A stretch of 64,000 nt of DNA from an uncultured Euryhalocaulis sp. (GCA_913055605.1 CAJXKJ010000001.1:62001-126000); one strand, 5' to 3'. Shown: positions 33,905 through 42,717, counted from the stretch's first letter. Translations and numbers: made by a program. The notes: generated from the letters alone by a model not told the origin.

Positions 33905-35371
33905 TCAGGTTGTAGGCATGTTTTCGGCCGGCGCCCAGTTCCCGTGCACGCCGGAGCGCAGCATGAAGGGCAGGCTGATCGTGGTCTGCGGACCCTCCGC
34001 CAGCCGCAGCGGATCGAAGATCAGCAGGTCGGTGCGCCGCGAATTGCCGTGATTGGCCAGCGCCAGCAGCCAGCCTTCGCCCTCCGGCGCGTCCTTGGAC
34101 TTCGGCACGAACTGCATTTCCTGGAACACGATGTCCGGCCCGCCCCAATAAGTCTGCGGCGCGCCGGTCATGAAGTCCTGGTGCACCAGCGTGTTGACGA
34201 AGAACAGGCCGATATCGGCAGGCGTGGAGGGCAGATCGACCGGCTTGGTCGGATCGGCGGTGTGGTACCAGCCATGGCGGTAGGGGTGCATGGCGTAGCG
34301 GTCGTCGATCCGCGGCAGTTCGCCCGGGATCGGCGCGATCGGGGCGGACTGTTCGAACCCGTCGCTGTTGGAGCCCATGTCCACGGTCCAGCGGATCATC
34401 ATCGGCGCGGCGGTTTCGGGATTGAACGGCGCCCCGGTGACGTCCGGGAAGAACGGCATGCCGTTCGACTGGCCGACCGGCAGGTCGATATGGACATTCT
34501 GGCCCTCGTTGAAGGCGTTCAGCACGTGGGCGTTGAAACAGGCCGGGGCGCTGAACCAGCGCACGTCCTTGGCGTCGCCGCCGCGCGGCATCACGCCCAG
34601 ATACATCTCCTTGTTCGGGTCATAGCCGAAATGCGGCAGGCCGGCCTCCAGCCGCTGCCAGCTGCCGATCACCGGCAGGACCGGGAAGACGACATAATCC
34701 TCGGTCACCGCGAAATCATGGATCATCGAGTAATAGGGCGGCTCCAGATAGACCTCGCGCTCCAGCGTCCCGTCCGGGGCGATCTCGATATAGGCGATGG
34801 AGGCGGTGCAGAGCCCCTTCGCGGCATAGGAGAAGGCGATCATCTGCCCGGTCTTCGGGTCGATCTTCGGGTGGGCGGTGAAGGTCTGGGCCGTCAGCTT
34901 GCCGTCCAAATCGGTGTAGCCTTCGGTCTCCAGCGTCCAGGGGTCCATCAGGACCGGCGGGCTGTCTTCCTTCAGCGCCCACAGCTTGCCGCCATGCACC
35001 AGGACATTGGTGTTGGCGGTGCCGCGATATTTGCCTTTGACGGACTCGTCGTCGCCCAGCGGATTGCGGTAGGCGCCGAACAGCGCCTCGCCCGCCTTTT
35101 CCTCGGCGACATATTTGTCGGTCCGCACATAGCGGTGTTTGAAATGGACCCGGCCGTGATCGAAATAGAAGGCCGAAACCGCGCCGTCGCCGCCGAAATA
35201 GATATCGTCGCCGAATTTCGGCGGATAGTGCGGGTCGGGCCGGACATGGAAGAAGGCGCCGTTCATGTCGGCCGGGACCTCGCCCTCGACCTCCAGATCC
35301 ACGAGGTCGGCCTCGAACCGCATGGGCTCGTTATAGCCGGCGAACGTCGGCGTATCCGGAAACTTGACCAT
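33905..35371 (-). CDS. Carotenoid oxygenase family dioxygenase (lignostilbene-type possible)
   Basis: 488 residues. Seven-bladed propeller iron enzyme of the CCD/lignostilbene dioxygenase family. The four iron-binding His are visible in TAHPKID, SMIHDFAVT, FNAHVLNAF and the C-terminal SGVHGNW. FHVRPDPHYPPKFGDDIYFGGDGAVSAF is the family start region. No signal peptide, so cytosolic. It cleaves C=C bonds of carotenoids or stilbenes; the surrounding phenolic catabolism genes favour a lignin-stilbene substrate, but the residues visible do not settle it. A cytochrome c gene follows 57 bp downstream on the same strand. Confidence 0.92.
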   Translation of the reverse strand: MVKFPDTPTFAGYNEPMRFEADLVDLEVEGEVPADMNGAFFHVRPDPHYPPKFGDDIYFGGDGAVSAFYFDHGRVHFKHRYVRTDKYVAEEKAGEALFGAYRNPLGDDESVKGKYRGTANTNVLVHGGKLWALKEDSPPVLMDPWTLETEGYTDLDGKLTAQTFTAHPKIDPKTGQMIAFSYAAKGLCTASIAYIEIAPDGTLEREVYLEPPYYSMIHDFAVTEDYVVFPVLPVIGSWQRLEAGLPHFGYDPNKEMYLGVMPRGGDAKDVRWFSAPACFNAHVLNAFNEGQNVHIDLPVGQSNGMPFFPDVTGAPFNPETAAPMMIRWTVDMGSNSDGFEQSAPIAPIPGELPRIDDRYAMHPYRHGWYHTADPTKPVDLPSTPADIGLFFVNTLVHQDFMTGAPQTYWGGPDIVFQEMQFVPKSKDAPEGEGWLLALANHGNSRRTDLLIFDPLRLAEGPQTTISLPFMLRSGVHGNWAPAENMPTT

Positions 35372-35428
35372 GAACTCCCTCCCGTCGGCGGTCTTGCCGC
35401 CATCATAGCCGTCTGCGCGGCCTGCCTT

Positions 35429-35767
35429 CTATTGCTGGATCGATTGCAGATACACGATCAGCGCGTCCACCGTGCGCGGATCGAAGGTGAAGCGGGGCAT
35501 GTCCGCATGGCCCACGCGCATCCCGTCCATCAGGTCCATTTCCAGCGTCGCGGTGTTGTAGCTGGCCAGCACCGTGCGCAGGGGCGGCGCGCCCTCCAGC
35601 GGGCTGGCGCCCGACGGGCCGATGGAATGGCAGGTCGCGCATTCGGTCGCGGCGATGATCTGGCCGCGCTGGGCGCGCGTCTCCGTCACCGGCGTCTCGT
35701 CGGCGCTTGCGCAGGCGCCGAGCAGCGCTGCGCCAGCCAAGGCGGAAGCGGAAAAAAGACGGATCAT
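35429..35767 (-). CDS. Cytochrome c lipoprotein
   Basis: 112 residues. GGGAGG lies before the ATG at 35767; a longer open frame upstream lacks sense. Lipoprotein signal LAGAALLGAC, then one CATCH haem motif and a possible Met ligand in HADMPRF. A small single-haem periplasmic electron carrier, membrane-tethered by its lipid. It lies downstream of the carotenoid oxygenase, which itself needs no electron donor, so the partner is unclear. Confidence 0.85.
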   Translation of the reverse strand: MIRLFSASALAGAALLGACASADETPVTETRAQRGQIIAATECATCHSIGPSGASPLEGAPPLRTVLASYNTATLEMDLMDGMRVGHADMPRFTFDPRTVDALIVYLQSIQQ

Positions 35768-35858
35768 TGCGGCCTCCCGAAGACGTTCGAGCGAGGGGGG
35801 CAGTCTAGCGCGTCCGCGCGCCGCACCGCCTGCGACGAATTGGCGGCCGACGGCCACC

Positions 35859-36545
35859 TCAGCCGGAATAGAGGACCAGTCCCAGCACCGCCAGCGCCCC
35901 CAGCGCCAGCAGCAGAAAGGCCAGCTTTCCGGAGGCGCGGGGCGCCGGACGGCCCCCGGCATGGCCCCGCATCATGTCCAGACCCTTGCCAGCCGCCGCG
36001 ATCAGCAGTTTGCGCCGGGTTTCCGGCGCCGCCATCCGCTCCAGCTCCGCCCGGCGGCGCGCGTATTCGTCCGCGTCGAAAGCGCTGACGCGCGCCATGC
36101 CCAGTTGCGGATCGGCCAGCCAGCCGTCGATGGCGTCCCGGGCCTCGCCGGCGTTCCTGAGCTGCAGGTCGAGGCCGAACGCGGCGCTCTGCATCCTCTC
36201 CACCACCTCCGGCGCAAGCGGCCGGGTGTCCAGCCGGCTGTAGCGGTCGTATGCGGCGAGATCGGCGCGCAGCGTGCGCAGGGCCGTGTTCAGTTCCTCA
36301 TACCGCTTGCCCTGCTCGACGACGAGCAGGCTGAGCGCGCTCTTCGGGCCGGCGGGCGGCTTGGGCGGTTTCTTTTCCGGGAATGGCGGGGCGGCGGCCG
36401 GCGCCGGTTTCGACCCGGCGTGGTTGCGCGCCTGGCTGCCCTGCTGGCTGCCCATCGTCTCGGCGCCGTTTGAGTCGTAGGTGGGCAGGCCGGCCGCCGC
36501 GCGGGCTCGCTCGGTCTGGAATTTCACTTCGTCCCATTTCGCCAT
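35859..36545 (-). CDS. Hypothetical tail-anchored protein
   Basis: 228 residues. Not recognised. A Pro/Lys/Ala-rich disordered region (about 50-75, KKPPKPPAGPKS) precedes a helical middle (VEQGKRYEELNTALRTLRADLAAYDRY) with coiled-coil character. A single hydrophobic segment at the extreme C-terminus (LAFLLLALGALAVLGLVLYSG) follows, with no N-terminal signal, so the bulk should face the cytoplasm. It lies upstream of the DNA ligase reading direction by 72 bp but is separately spaced. Confidence 0.62.
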   Translation of the reverse strand: MAKWDEVKFQTERARAAAGLPTYDSNGAETMGSQQGSQARNHAGSKPAPAAAPPFPEKKPPKPPAGPKSALSLLVVEQGKRYEELNTALRTLRADLAAYDRYSRLDTRPLAPEVVERMQSAAFGLDLQLRNAGEARDAIDGWLADPQLGMARVSAFDADEYARRRAELERMAAPETRRKLLIAAAGKGLDMMRGHAGGRPAPRASGKLAFLLLALGALAVLGLVLYSG

Positions 36546-36617
36546 CGCGCCGCTCCGGCCTGATGCGTCCCCGGGAAAAGACTAATGGCGCCCCGTGCAG
36601 CGTCAAACCGCGCGCGG

Positions 36618-38213
36618 TTAGACGATCAGGGCCTTCAGCGTCTCCACGCGGTCGGCCTCGGCCGCCGGCTTGTCGGTGCGGATCCGGGCGATGCGGGGGA
36701 AGCGCATGGACAGGCCGGATTTGTGGCGCGTGGATTCGTGGATGGAGTCGAAGGCGACCTCCAGAACCAGCGTCTTTTCGACCTCCCGCACCGGGCCGAA
36801 CCGCCCGACCGTGTTGGCGCGCACGAATTTGTCCAGCCAGGCCAGCTCCTCGTCCGTGAAGCCGAAATAGGCCTTGCCGACAGGCAGCAGGCCGCCCTCG
36901 GAATCCCACGCCCCGAACGTGTAGTCGGAATAGAAGCTGGACCGTTTGCCGTGGCCCCGCTGGGCGTACATCAGCACGCAATCGGCGGTCAGCGGATCGC
37001 GTTTCCATTTGTACCAGAGGCCCGCCTTGCGCCCGGCGACATATTCGCTGTCCCGCCGCTTCAGCATCACGCCCTCGATCGCCGATTCGCGCGCGCCCTC
37101 GCGCAGGCGGGCCAAATCGTCGAAATCCTTCGCCGTGATCAGCCGCGACACGTCGAACCGCTCGGGGTCCAGCCCCTCGGCGAACGCCTCCAGCCGCGCC
37201 CGCCGCTCCGTCCAGGGCCGGGTGCGGACATCCCGCTCGCCGTCGATCAGCAGGTCGTACAGCCGGACAAAAGCCGGGTGCTCGGCCAGCATCTTCTTCG
37301 TCACCGTTTTGCGGTTCAGCCGCTGCTGCAGCGCGTTGAAGCTCGCCGCCGCGCCGCCATGCGCGTCCGCGCCCTGGCCGGCGCCGCGCACCAGCAATTC
37401 GCCGTCCGCCACGCCCTCGCGCAGGAAGGCTTCGGCGACCTCCGGAAAGCTGCCGGTGATGTCGTCGCCGGCGCGGCTGTACAGCCGGGTCTGGCCGCCG
37501 GCGCGCACCAGCTGGACCCGCACGCCGTCCCATTTCCATTCGGCGGCGTAGTCGGACAGGTCCGCCTCGCCCTCCAGCGGCTGGGCCAGCATGAAGGGGC
37601 GGAAGACCGGCAGGCCGCGCGCGTCGGGCCGCTTGCCGTCTCCGGCGCCCCAGGCGAACAGCGCCGGGTAGGGGGCGTCGATCCCGTGCCAGACCTCTTC
37701 GACATCCTCCACCGGCAGGTCGACCGCCTGCGCAAACGCCGTCTTGGCCAGCCGGGCGGACACGCCGACGCGCATTCCCCCGGTCGCCAGTTTCAGCACG
37801 GCGTAGCGTTCGGAAGCGTCCAGCCGATCCAGCATGGCCGACAGCGCCGCCGGGGCGTCCAGCCGGGTCAGACGCGACAGCCGCTCCACCGTCTCGCCCA
37901 GGCTCAACGCCTCGGGCTTCGCGTCCAGCACGGCGTCCGGCGGGGCGGGCCAGATCAGCGCCACCGTCTCGGCCAGGTCGCCGACATAGTCATAGCTCAT
38001 GGCGAACAGGTCCGGGTCGACCCGCTCGGTGACCATCTGGCGGATCACGCCGGCCTTCACCCCCGGTAGGCTCAGCTCCCCGGTCAGCGCGGCCAGCGCC
38101 CAGCCCCGGTCGGGGTCCGGCGCGGAGCGCAGATAGTCGCCGATCAGTTTCAGCTTGGCGTTGCGGCTGCGCGTATAGACCAGCCGCTCCAGCAATTCGG
38201 CGAAGGCGCGCAT
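36618..38213 (-). CDS. ATP-dependent DNA ligase
   Basis: 531 residues. N-terminal DNA-binding region (about 1-190), then the nucleotidyltransferase core with EWKWDGVRVQ (motif I, AMP-accepting Lys), LYSRAGDDITGSFPEV, DGELLVRG, VMLKRRDSEYVAGRK and WYKWKRD (motif V), and a C-terminal OB fold. Matches bacterial LigC/LigB-type enzymes encoded with an MBL-fold exonuclease, as here at 38262-39260. Presumably DNA repair or end processing; the replicative NAD-dependent ligase would be elsewhere. The Lhr helicase and PdeM phosphoesterase often found in this locus are absent from the window. Confidence 0.93.
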   Translation of the reverse strand: MRAFAELLERLVYTRSRNAKLKLIGDYLRSAPDPDRGWALAALTGELSLPGVKAGVIRQMVTERVDPDLFAMSYDYVGDLAETVALIWPAPPDAVLDAKPEALSLGETVERLSRLTRLDAPAALSAMLDRLDASERYAVLKLATGGMRVGVSARLAKTAFAQAVDLPVEDVEEVWHGIDAPYPALFAWGAGDGKRPDARGLPVFRPFMLAQPLEGEADLSDYAAEWKWDGVRVQLVRAGGQTRLYSRAGDDITGSFPEVAEAFLREGVADGELLVRGAGQGADAHGGAAASFNALQQRLNRKTVTKKMLAEHPAFVRLYDLLIDGERDVRTRPWTERRARLEAFAEGLDPERFDVSRLITAKDFDDLARLREGARESAIEGVMLKRRDSEYVAGRKAGLWYKWKRDPLTADCVLMYAQRGHGKRSSFYSDYTFGAWDSEGGLLPVGKAYFGFTDEELAWLDKFVRANTVGRFGPVREVEKTLVLEVAFDSIHESTRHKSGLSMRFPRIARIRTDKPAAEADRVETLKALIV

Positions 38214-38261
38214 CAGGCCCGGTCCCGGCCCAGAGAAGGGCGGGGAGAGGGGGGGCGAGGC

Positions 38262-39260
38262 TCAGTCATCCTCGTCCTCCAGCCCCGACAGATGCAGCGC
38301 GCGCGCCTTTTTCTGCTGGCTGCGCCGCCAGTGGACCAGCGCGTCGTCGCGGCCGTGGGTGACCCAGAGTTCCTCGGGGTCCAGCTCGGTCACCGTGGCG
38401 GTCAGCTCGTCCCAGTCGGCGTGGTCGGAGATCACCAAAGGCAGCTCCACATTCCGCTGCCGCGCCCGCTGGCGCACCCGCATCCAGCCCGACGCCATGG
38501 CCGTGATCGGGTCGGGCAGGCGGCGGCTCCAGCGGTCGTTCAGGGCCGACGGCGGGCACAGCACGATTTCGCCTTTCAGGTCCGCCTTCTTCGCGTCCGC
38601 GACGGGGCGGAGGTCGCCCAGATCGATCCCGTGCGCCCGGTACAGGTCGCACAGCCGCTGCAGCGCGCCATGGATATGGATCGGCCGGTCCCAGCCGGCG
38701 GACCGCAGCTCCAGGATCAGGCGCTGCGCCTTGCCCAGCGCATAGGCCCCGGCCAGCACGCAGCGGTCCGGATTGGCGCGCGCCGCCGCGATCAGCTTGC
38801 GCGCTTCGTCCGCCGCGTCCGGGTGGCGAAAGACGGGCAGGGCGAAGGTCGCCTCGGTCACGAACACGTCGCAGGGGACCGGCTCGAAGGGCGGGCAGGT
38901 CGGGTCCGGCCGCCTTTTGTAATCGCCGGAGACCACGACGCGCTCGCCGTCCTTCTCCATCACGATCTGGGCCGAGCCCAGGATGTGCCCGGCCGGAACG
39001 AAGCGGACGTCCACCCCGCCCAGCCGCAGCGTCTCGCCATAGCGGACCGGCTGGCCGGACTGCGGGCCGTACCGGCATTCCATAATGTCGAGGGTTTCCG
39101 GCGTGGCCAGCACCGCGCCGTGCCCGCCGCGGGCGTGGTCGGCATGGCCATGGGTCACCAGCGCGCGGTCGCGCGGGGCCGATGGATCGATCCAGAAATC
39201 GCCGTCGGGAATATGAATCCCGTCAGGATGGGCGTGTACCCAGGAGCCGAGCGCGGTCAT
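38262..39260 (-). CDS. Ligase-associated MBL-fold DNA exonuclease
   Basis: 332 residues. Metallo-beta-lactamase fold of the SNM1/CPSF type: THGHADHARGGHG supplies HxHxDH metal ligands; FVPAGHILGSAQIV and VSGDYKRRPDP continue the site; SDHADWDEL and WVTHGRDDALV are further beta-CASP-like marks. Paired with the ATP-dependent ligase (48 bp apart, same strand). Predicted to trim DNA ends before ligation. Confidence 0.9.
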   Translation of the reverse strand: MTALGSWVHAHPDGIHIPDGDFWIDPSAPRDRALVTHGHADHARGGHGAVLATPETLDIMECRYGPQSGQPVRYGETLRLGGVDVRFVPAGHILGSAQIVMEKDGERVVVSGDYKRRPDPTCPPFEPVPCDVFVTEATFALPVFRHPDAADEARKLIAAARANPDRCVLAGAYALGKAQRLILELRSAGWDRPIHIHGALQRLCDLYRAHGIDLGDLRPVADAKKADLKGEIVLCPPSALNDRWSRRLPDPITAMASGWMRVRQRARQRNVELPLVISDHADWDELTATVTELDPEELWVTHGRDDALVHWRRSQQKKARALHLSGLEDEDD

Positions 39261-39342
39261 GGGCAGGATATAGGCCGCCCGCCGCGCCCCGCCATGTTCT
39301 CCGCCGCCTTCCCTACAGCGGCGGCGGAGAATCGGGCGCGGG

Positions 39343-39549
39343 TCAGGCCGCCCTGATGTGCCCTTTGGATTTGGTCCGACTCAAGGCCGCGCCGAGCATG
39401 CGGTGGGCCTGCTCGGCGTCGCTCTGCGTCAGGACGCAGTGGAGGGTGTGTTTGCCGGCAATCGCGGTGACCCGGACCAGATCTTCGCAGATGCTGACAT
39501 CGGTGATCTCGTCAAAATAGACGGCAGGAAAGGGAGTACGCTGCCCCAT
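39343..39549 (-). CDS. Small hypothetical protein
   Basis: 68 residues from the ATG at 39549, chosen for AAGGGGG upstream. Not recognised. The sequence has alternating hydrophobic strands (AVYFDEITDVSICEDLVRVTAIAG) and a helix (DAEQAHRMLGAAL), ending in a basic tail (SRTKSKGHIRAA). No signal peptide or membrane segment. A good sigma70-like promoter and stacked palindromes precede it, which argues that it is a real, regulated gene. Confidence 0.6.
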   Translation of the reverse strand: MGQRTPFPAVYFDEITDVSICEDLVRVTAIAGKHTLHCVLTQSDAEQAHRMLGAALSRTKSKGHIRAA

Positions 39550-39572
39550 GATGCCCCCTTGGCTTCTTGGAA

Positions 39573-39598
39573 TCACCGGATATCGGTGACTGCAGTCA
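39573..39598 (-). promoter_or_regulatory. Stacked palindromes in the leader of the small hypothetical gene
   Basis: TCACCG-N5-CGGTGA (39573-39589) overlaps the perfect 12-bp palindrome TGACTGCAGTCA (39587-39598). Both lie between the predicted -10 box and the start codon, in a position where a bound protein or RNA hairpin would block expression. Confidence 0.5.
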
Positions 39599-39602
39599 AT
39601 TT

Positions 39603-39631
39603 AACATACGTAGGTATTGCGCAGGGGTAAA
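39603..39631 (-). promoter_or_regulatory. Predicted promoter of the small hypothetical gene
   Basis: TTTACC (39626-39631) and TATGTT (39603-39608) with a 17-bp spacer on the minus strand. The start codon lies 54 bp beyond the -10 box. A TACGTA palindrome straddles the edge of the -10 box. Confidence 0.5.
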
Positions 39632-39663
39632 GATTTGCGCCGATTGTTAGGCAATGCTCAAGG

Positions 39664-39690
39664 GCCAGGCGCGCCTAGGGGGCGCCTGGC
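39664..39690 (-). terminator. Hairpin at the 3' end of the YqhA gene
   Basis: A perfect 9-bp stem GCCAGGCGC / GCGCCTGGC with an 8-nt loop overlaps the stop codon of the yqhA-like gene. No T-tract follows. Confidence 0.45.
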
Positions 39691-40280
39691 TCGTCCTCTT
39701 CCTTTTTCTCGCCGGTCGCCTGCTCCAGCGAGGGACGCTGGGGCTTGGGGTGCAGCTGGACCAGGCGCAGGGACAGGCCAAGCAGCAGCGTGCAGAGCGG
39801 CAGCAGCAGGATGCCGCCCATCTGCAGCCAGCTGAGCGTGACGTCCGGATCCTGGAACACCTGCAGCGCGACGCGCAGGAACAGGACGAACAGGATGACG
39901 ATGATGACCTCGGCCACGACCTGTTTCAGCTGGCCGATCTGTTTGACCCGCAGCCATTCGGGCAAAGACAGCTCCCGCTCCCGCTGCTCGGGCCGGATGA
40001 ACAGGGAATAGACGCCGTAGGAGAAGTACAGCAGTACGATCGCGATCAGGAACCGGTCCAGCCCCTCGATCACGCTGATCACCGACAGGCTCTCGACGAT
40101 TTCCGGGCCGCCTTCGGTCTGCTCCGGCGGGGACCGGAACGCCACCATGAAGGCGTCGCCGATATTAATCAGGCCCAGACAGAACATCAGCAGCGACCCG
40201 CCCAGCGAGCCGATCACGGCCGCCAGGGTCATGTACCGCGTGCCGATAACGATCCGGCGTTCGAGTGTTCTGAGATTCAC
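39675..40280 (-). CDS. YqhA family (UPF0114) membrane protein
   Basis: 201 residues with about four membrane segments: MTLAAVIGSLGGSLLMFCLGLINIGDAF, FLIAIVLLYFSYGVYSLFI, VVAEVIIVILFVLFLRVAL and MGGILLLPLCTLLLGLSL. LERRIVIGTRYMTL and GLDRFLIAIVLLYFSYGVY are typical of the family. Inner membrane, unknown function. The C-terminal tail is charged (EKKEEDE). Confidence 0.85.
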   Translation of the reverse strand: MNLRTLERRIVIGTRYMTLAAVIGSLGGSLLMFCLGLINIGDAFMVAFRSPPEQTEGGPEIVESLSVISVIEGLDRFLIAIVLLYFSYGVYSLFIRPEQRERELSLPEWLRVKQIGQLKQVVAEVIIVILFVLFLRVALQVFQDPDVTLSWLQMGGILLLPLCTLLLGLSLRLVQLHPKPQRPSLEQATGEKKEEDEPGAP

Positions 40281-40349
40281 GGCCGTCCACCTTTCCCGCC
40301 CGCCTGAAAAAGCCGGGGGAAAGGCGGAAGTTCCAAAACTTTCCGACGT

Positions 40350-41150
40350 TTAATCGTCTTCGAGATCGATGGTCAGGGTCGCAGCCCCGGACGCGGCGTC
40401 CGCGCCCCACAGATTATCCTCGCAGACATATTCCTGCATCTTGTAGCCGGGCCAGCGCTTGTACATCCAGGTCCAGCTCCACGGCCCGGTCAAATATTCC
40501 GGGTCGGTCACCGTGATCTCGTTCTGCATGTATTCGGGGTCGTCCAGCAGGCTGATCCGCTCGGTGATCCGCATGTTCATTGAGTGCGGCACGTTGCGGT
40601 AGCCGACATAGTCCTTCACGCCCGTGGTCTCCACGACCAGCGTGTCGCCCTCCCAGTGCGCGCCGGAATGGCCGGCGAAGCGGGGCTCGGCGTCCTCCGG
40701 CTCGGGCGGGGCCTCGTCCATATAGATGCGGCGGACCTGGTTATAGGCTTCCTGGATGATGGTGACTTGGTCGGTCCCGTCCGGCCGGTCGTTGACCAGC
40801 ACCTCCATCGGGAACATGCCCATCATCATTCCGGGCATGCCTTCGCCGATACAGTGGGTGTAGTTCGTGGCCGGCGGCAGGCCGGCCTCGGTCAGGGCTT
40901 CGGCCTCTTCTTGTTCGGCTTTCCAGGCGGGGAAATATTCGGCCTTCAGCGGAGGGTCGGGGACCGGCTGCGGGCCGACCGGCGCCTCGCTGTCGCTGCC
41001 CAGACCGGAAAAGGCGGACGGATAGCGCTCCCACGTCCCGCCGATATCGCGCGGGCCGTATTCGGACTCTTCCTGCGCCACGGCCGGGGCGGCCAGCAGC
41101 AATGCCGGCGCGGCCAGCAGGACGAGGCGGCGCTTGGCGGTGCGGGTCAT
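40350..41150 (-). CDS. Secreted protein paired with DUF6152
   Basis: 266 residues, ATG after GGGAGGGA, signal peptide LLAAPALLLAAPAVAQ. Marks are GTWERYPSAFSGLG, a Met-rich GMPGMMMGMFPME, GHSGAHWEGDTLVVETTG and TDPEYLTGPW. The last two also occur in the C-terminal half of the fusion protein at 12901-14070. Starts 13 bp after the DUF6152 gene stop, so the pair is an operon. Function unknown; the Met/His content could bind metal. Confidence 0.72.
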   Translation of the reverse strand: MTRTAKRRLVLLAAPALLLAAPAVAQEESEYGPRDIGGTWERYPSAFSGLGSDSEAPVGPQPVPDPPLKAEYFPAWKAEQEEAEALTEAGLPPATNYTHCIGEGMPGMMMGMFPMEVLVNDRPDGTDQVTIIQEAYNQVRRIYMDEAPPEPEDAEPRFAGHSGAHWEGDTLVVETTGVKDYVGYRNVPHSMNMRITERISLLDDPEYMQNEITVTDPEYLTGPWSWTWMYKRWPGYKMQEYVCEDNLWGADAASGAATLTIDLEDD

Positions 41151-41162
41151 GCTCGTCCCTCC

Positions 41163-41582
41163 CTAGTTTTCCAGCGAGATCGTGGCCGGGCCGGCGGGGC
41201 CGCCATTGCCGTGGATCTCGCCATTGGGAAGCTTGATGGCTTTCAGCAGCGCGGCGGGCTGACCGTTGCGCATCGGGGCGACCGCGATGTCGATCACGTC
41301 GCCTTCCTTGACCATGTTGAACTTCCAGCCGACCCGGTTGAGGATTCCGGGATTGGCGCATTCGATCAGCCAGATTTCGGTCTCGGCGGCCTCGTTGCCC
41401 GCTTCGGCGCCTTCCAGCTCGATATAGACGTGCGGATTCTGCCAGGTGAACTTGGTCACCGTGCCGTGCAGGCGGATCTGCATGTCCGGCTCGTACGGCG
41501 CGAAAGAATGGTGCGCGGATGCTGTTCCCGCGGCGGCAAGGGCCGCGATTGCGAGCGTCCAGCCCAAAAGGCGTGAAGTCAT
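41163..41582 (-). CDS. DUF6152 family secreted protein
   Basis: 139 residues from the ATG at 41582 (GGGGAGGA upstream); signal peptide LAIAALAAAGTASA directly before the family start HHSFAPYEPDMQIRLHGTV. FTWQNPHVYIELEG and the late KLPNGEIHGN are typical. A small beta-rich periplasmic domain of unknown role. The same domain is fused to its operon partner in the gene at 12901-14070. A palindrome lies about 88 bp upstream. Confidence 0.8.
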   Translation of the reverse strand: MTSRLLGWTLAIAALAAAGTASAHHSFAPYEPDMQIRLHGTVTKFTWQNPHVYIELEGAEAGNEAAETEIWLIECANPGILNRVGWKFNMVKEGDVIDIAVAPMRNGQPAALLKAIKLPNGEIHGNGGPAGPATISLEN

Positions 41583-41669
41583 AACGATACGTCCTCCCCA
41601 GGTCGTTATGAGGCCGCCGGTCCCGTCCGGCGGCGTTTCGCGGACCATATCGCACAGCCGCCGGAAGAC

Positions 41670-41688
41670 GCTAGGCATTAATGCTAGC
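41670..41688. promoter_or_regulatory. CTAG/CATTAATG palindrome upstream of the DUF6152 pair
   Basis: The perfect palindrome CATTAATG is flanked by GCTAG and CTAGC with one extra G on the left. It stands in the gap between the DUF6152 gene start (41582) and the BKACE stop (41716), where a TetR- or LacI-like repressor site would fit. Confidence 0.45.
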
Positions 41689-41715
41689 GCCCTTGGTGAC
41701 AGGATGGGGTTTGCG

Positions 41716-42561
41716 TCAGGCGGCGGCCTGCGCCGCCTGCGGCAGGCCCAGGATCGCCCGCGCCTCCGCCGGGCTCGCCGCGTGACGGCCGTATTCGCCG
41801 CACAGATCGGCGACCCGCGCCACCAGCTCGGCGTTGGACGCCGCCAGCCGGTCGCGGTCGAACTTGATATTGTCCTCCAGCCCGGTGCGGCAGTGGCCGC
41901 CGCGCGACAGCGCCCAGCGGTTCACCTCCAGCTGGTGGCGGCCGATCCCGGCGGCGACCCAGGTCGCGTCCGGCAGGATCCGTTTCAGCTCGCCCAGCTC
42001 GAAATCCAGAATATGCTCCAGCGCCGGCTGCGCGCCCGGAATGCCCATCACGAACTGGACGTGCAGGGGGGCTTTCAGCTTGCCGGCCTTCACCAGGGCG
42101 GCGGCGTTATAGAGCATGGCCAGGTCGAAGACCTCGATCTCCGGCTTGATGTCGTGCTCCATCATCCGCCCGGCCAGGTCGTCGATCAGCTCCGGCGAGT
42201 TCTCATAGATGATGCTGGCGAAATTGACCGAGCCCGTGGACAGCGACGCCATGTCCGGCTTGTGGTGCAGCATGCCGCCGCGCTCCGCGCCCTTGCCGGA
42301 GCGCCCGCCGGTGGAGAATTGCACGATCATGCCCGGGCAGTGCCGGTTCACCCCCTCCTTGAACGCGGCGAATTTCTCGGGGTCGGAGCTGGTGGACCCG
42401 TCGTCGTTGCGGACGTGGACATGAACCAGCGCGGCGCCGGCCTCGAACGCCTCGTGCGTCGACTCGACCTGTTCAGGCACGGTCACGGGAACGGCGGGGT
42501 TGTCGCCTTTCTTGGGAACCGAGCCGGTGATGGCCACGGAGATGATGCAGGGGTCCGACAT
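41716..42561 (-). CDS. BKACE family (DUF849) beta-keto acid cleavage enzyme
   Basis: 281 residues. TIM-barrel zinc enzyme that condenses a beta-keto acid with acetyl-CoA and splits it. HVHVRNDDG supplies the two metal His; ISVAITGSVPKKGDNPAVP and QFSTGGRSG match the family. GRHQLEVNRWALSRGGHCRTGLEDN is the C-terminal signature. Cytosolic. The beta-keto substrate differs between subfamilies and is not clear here. Divergent from the ATP-grasp gene at 42718. Confidence 0.9.
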   Translation of the reverse strand: MSDPCIISVAITGSVPKKGDNPAVPVTVPEQVESTHEAFEAGAALVHVHVRNDDGSTSSDPEKFAAFKEGVNRHCPGMIVQFSTGGRSGKGAERGGMLHHKPDMASLSTGSVNFASIIYENSPELIDDLAGRMMEHDIKPEIEVFDLAMLYNAAALVKAGKLKAPLHVQFVMGIPGAQPALEHILDFELGELKRILPDATWVAAGIGRHQLEVNRWALSRGGHCRTGLEDNIKFDRDRLAASNAELVARVADLCGEYGRHAASPAEARAILGLPQAAQAAA

Positions 42562-42717
42562 GTTTCCTCGCTACGCTGTTATCGGGCCGTCCGAGCGGCC
42601 GCGTTTGGCGGCAATCTATCCGACGCCCGCGCTTTTTGGGAGGGTGGCAAGGGAACCGGCGGGGCGGGATTCGCGTCTTGCGGCTGACCGGGACGACGGG
42701 CGAGGGCGGCGGAGCCG

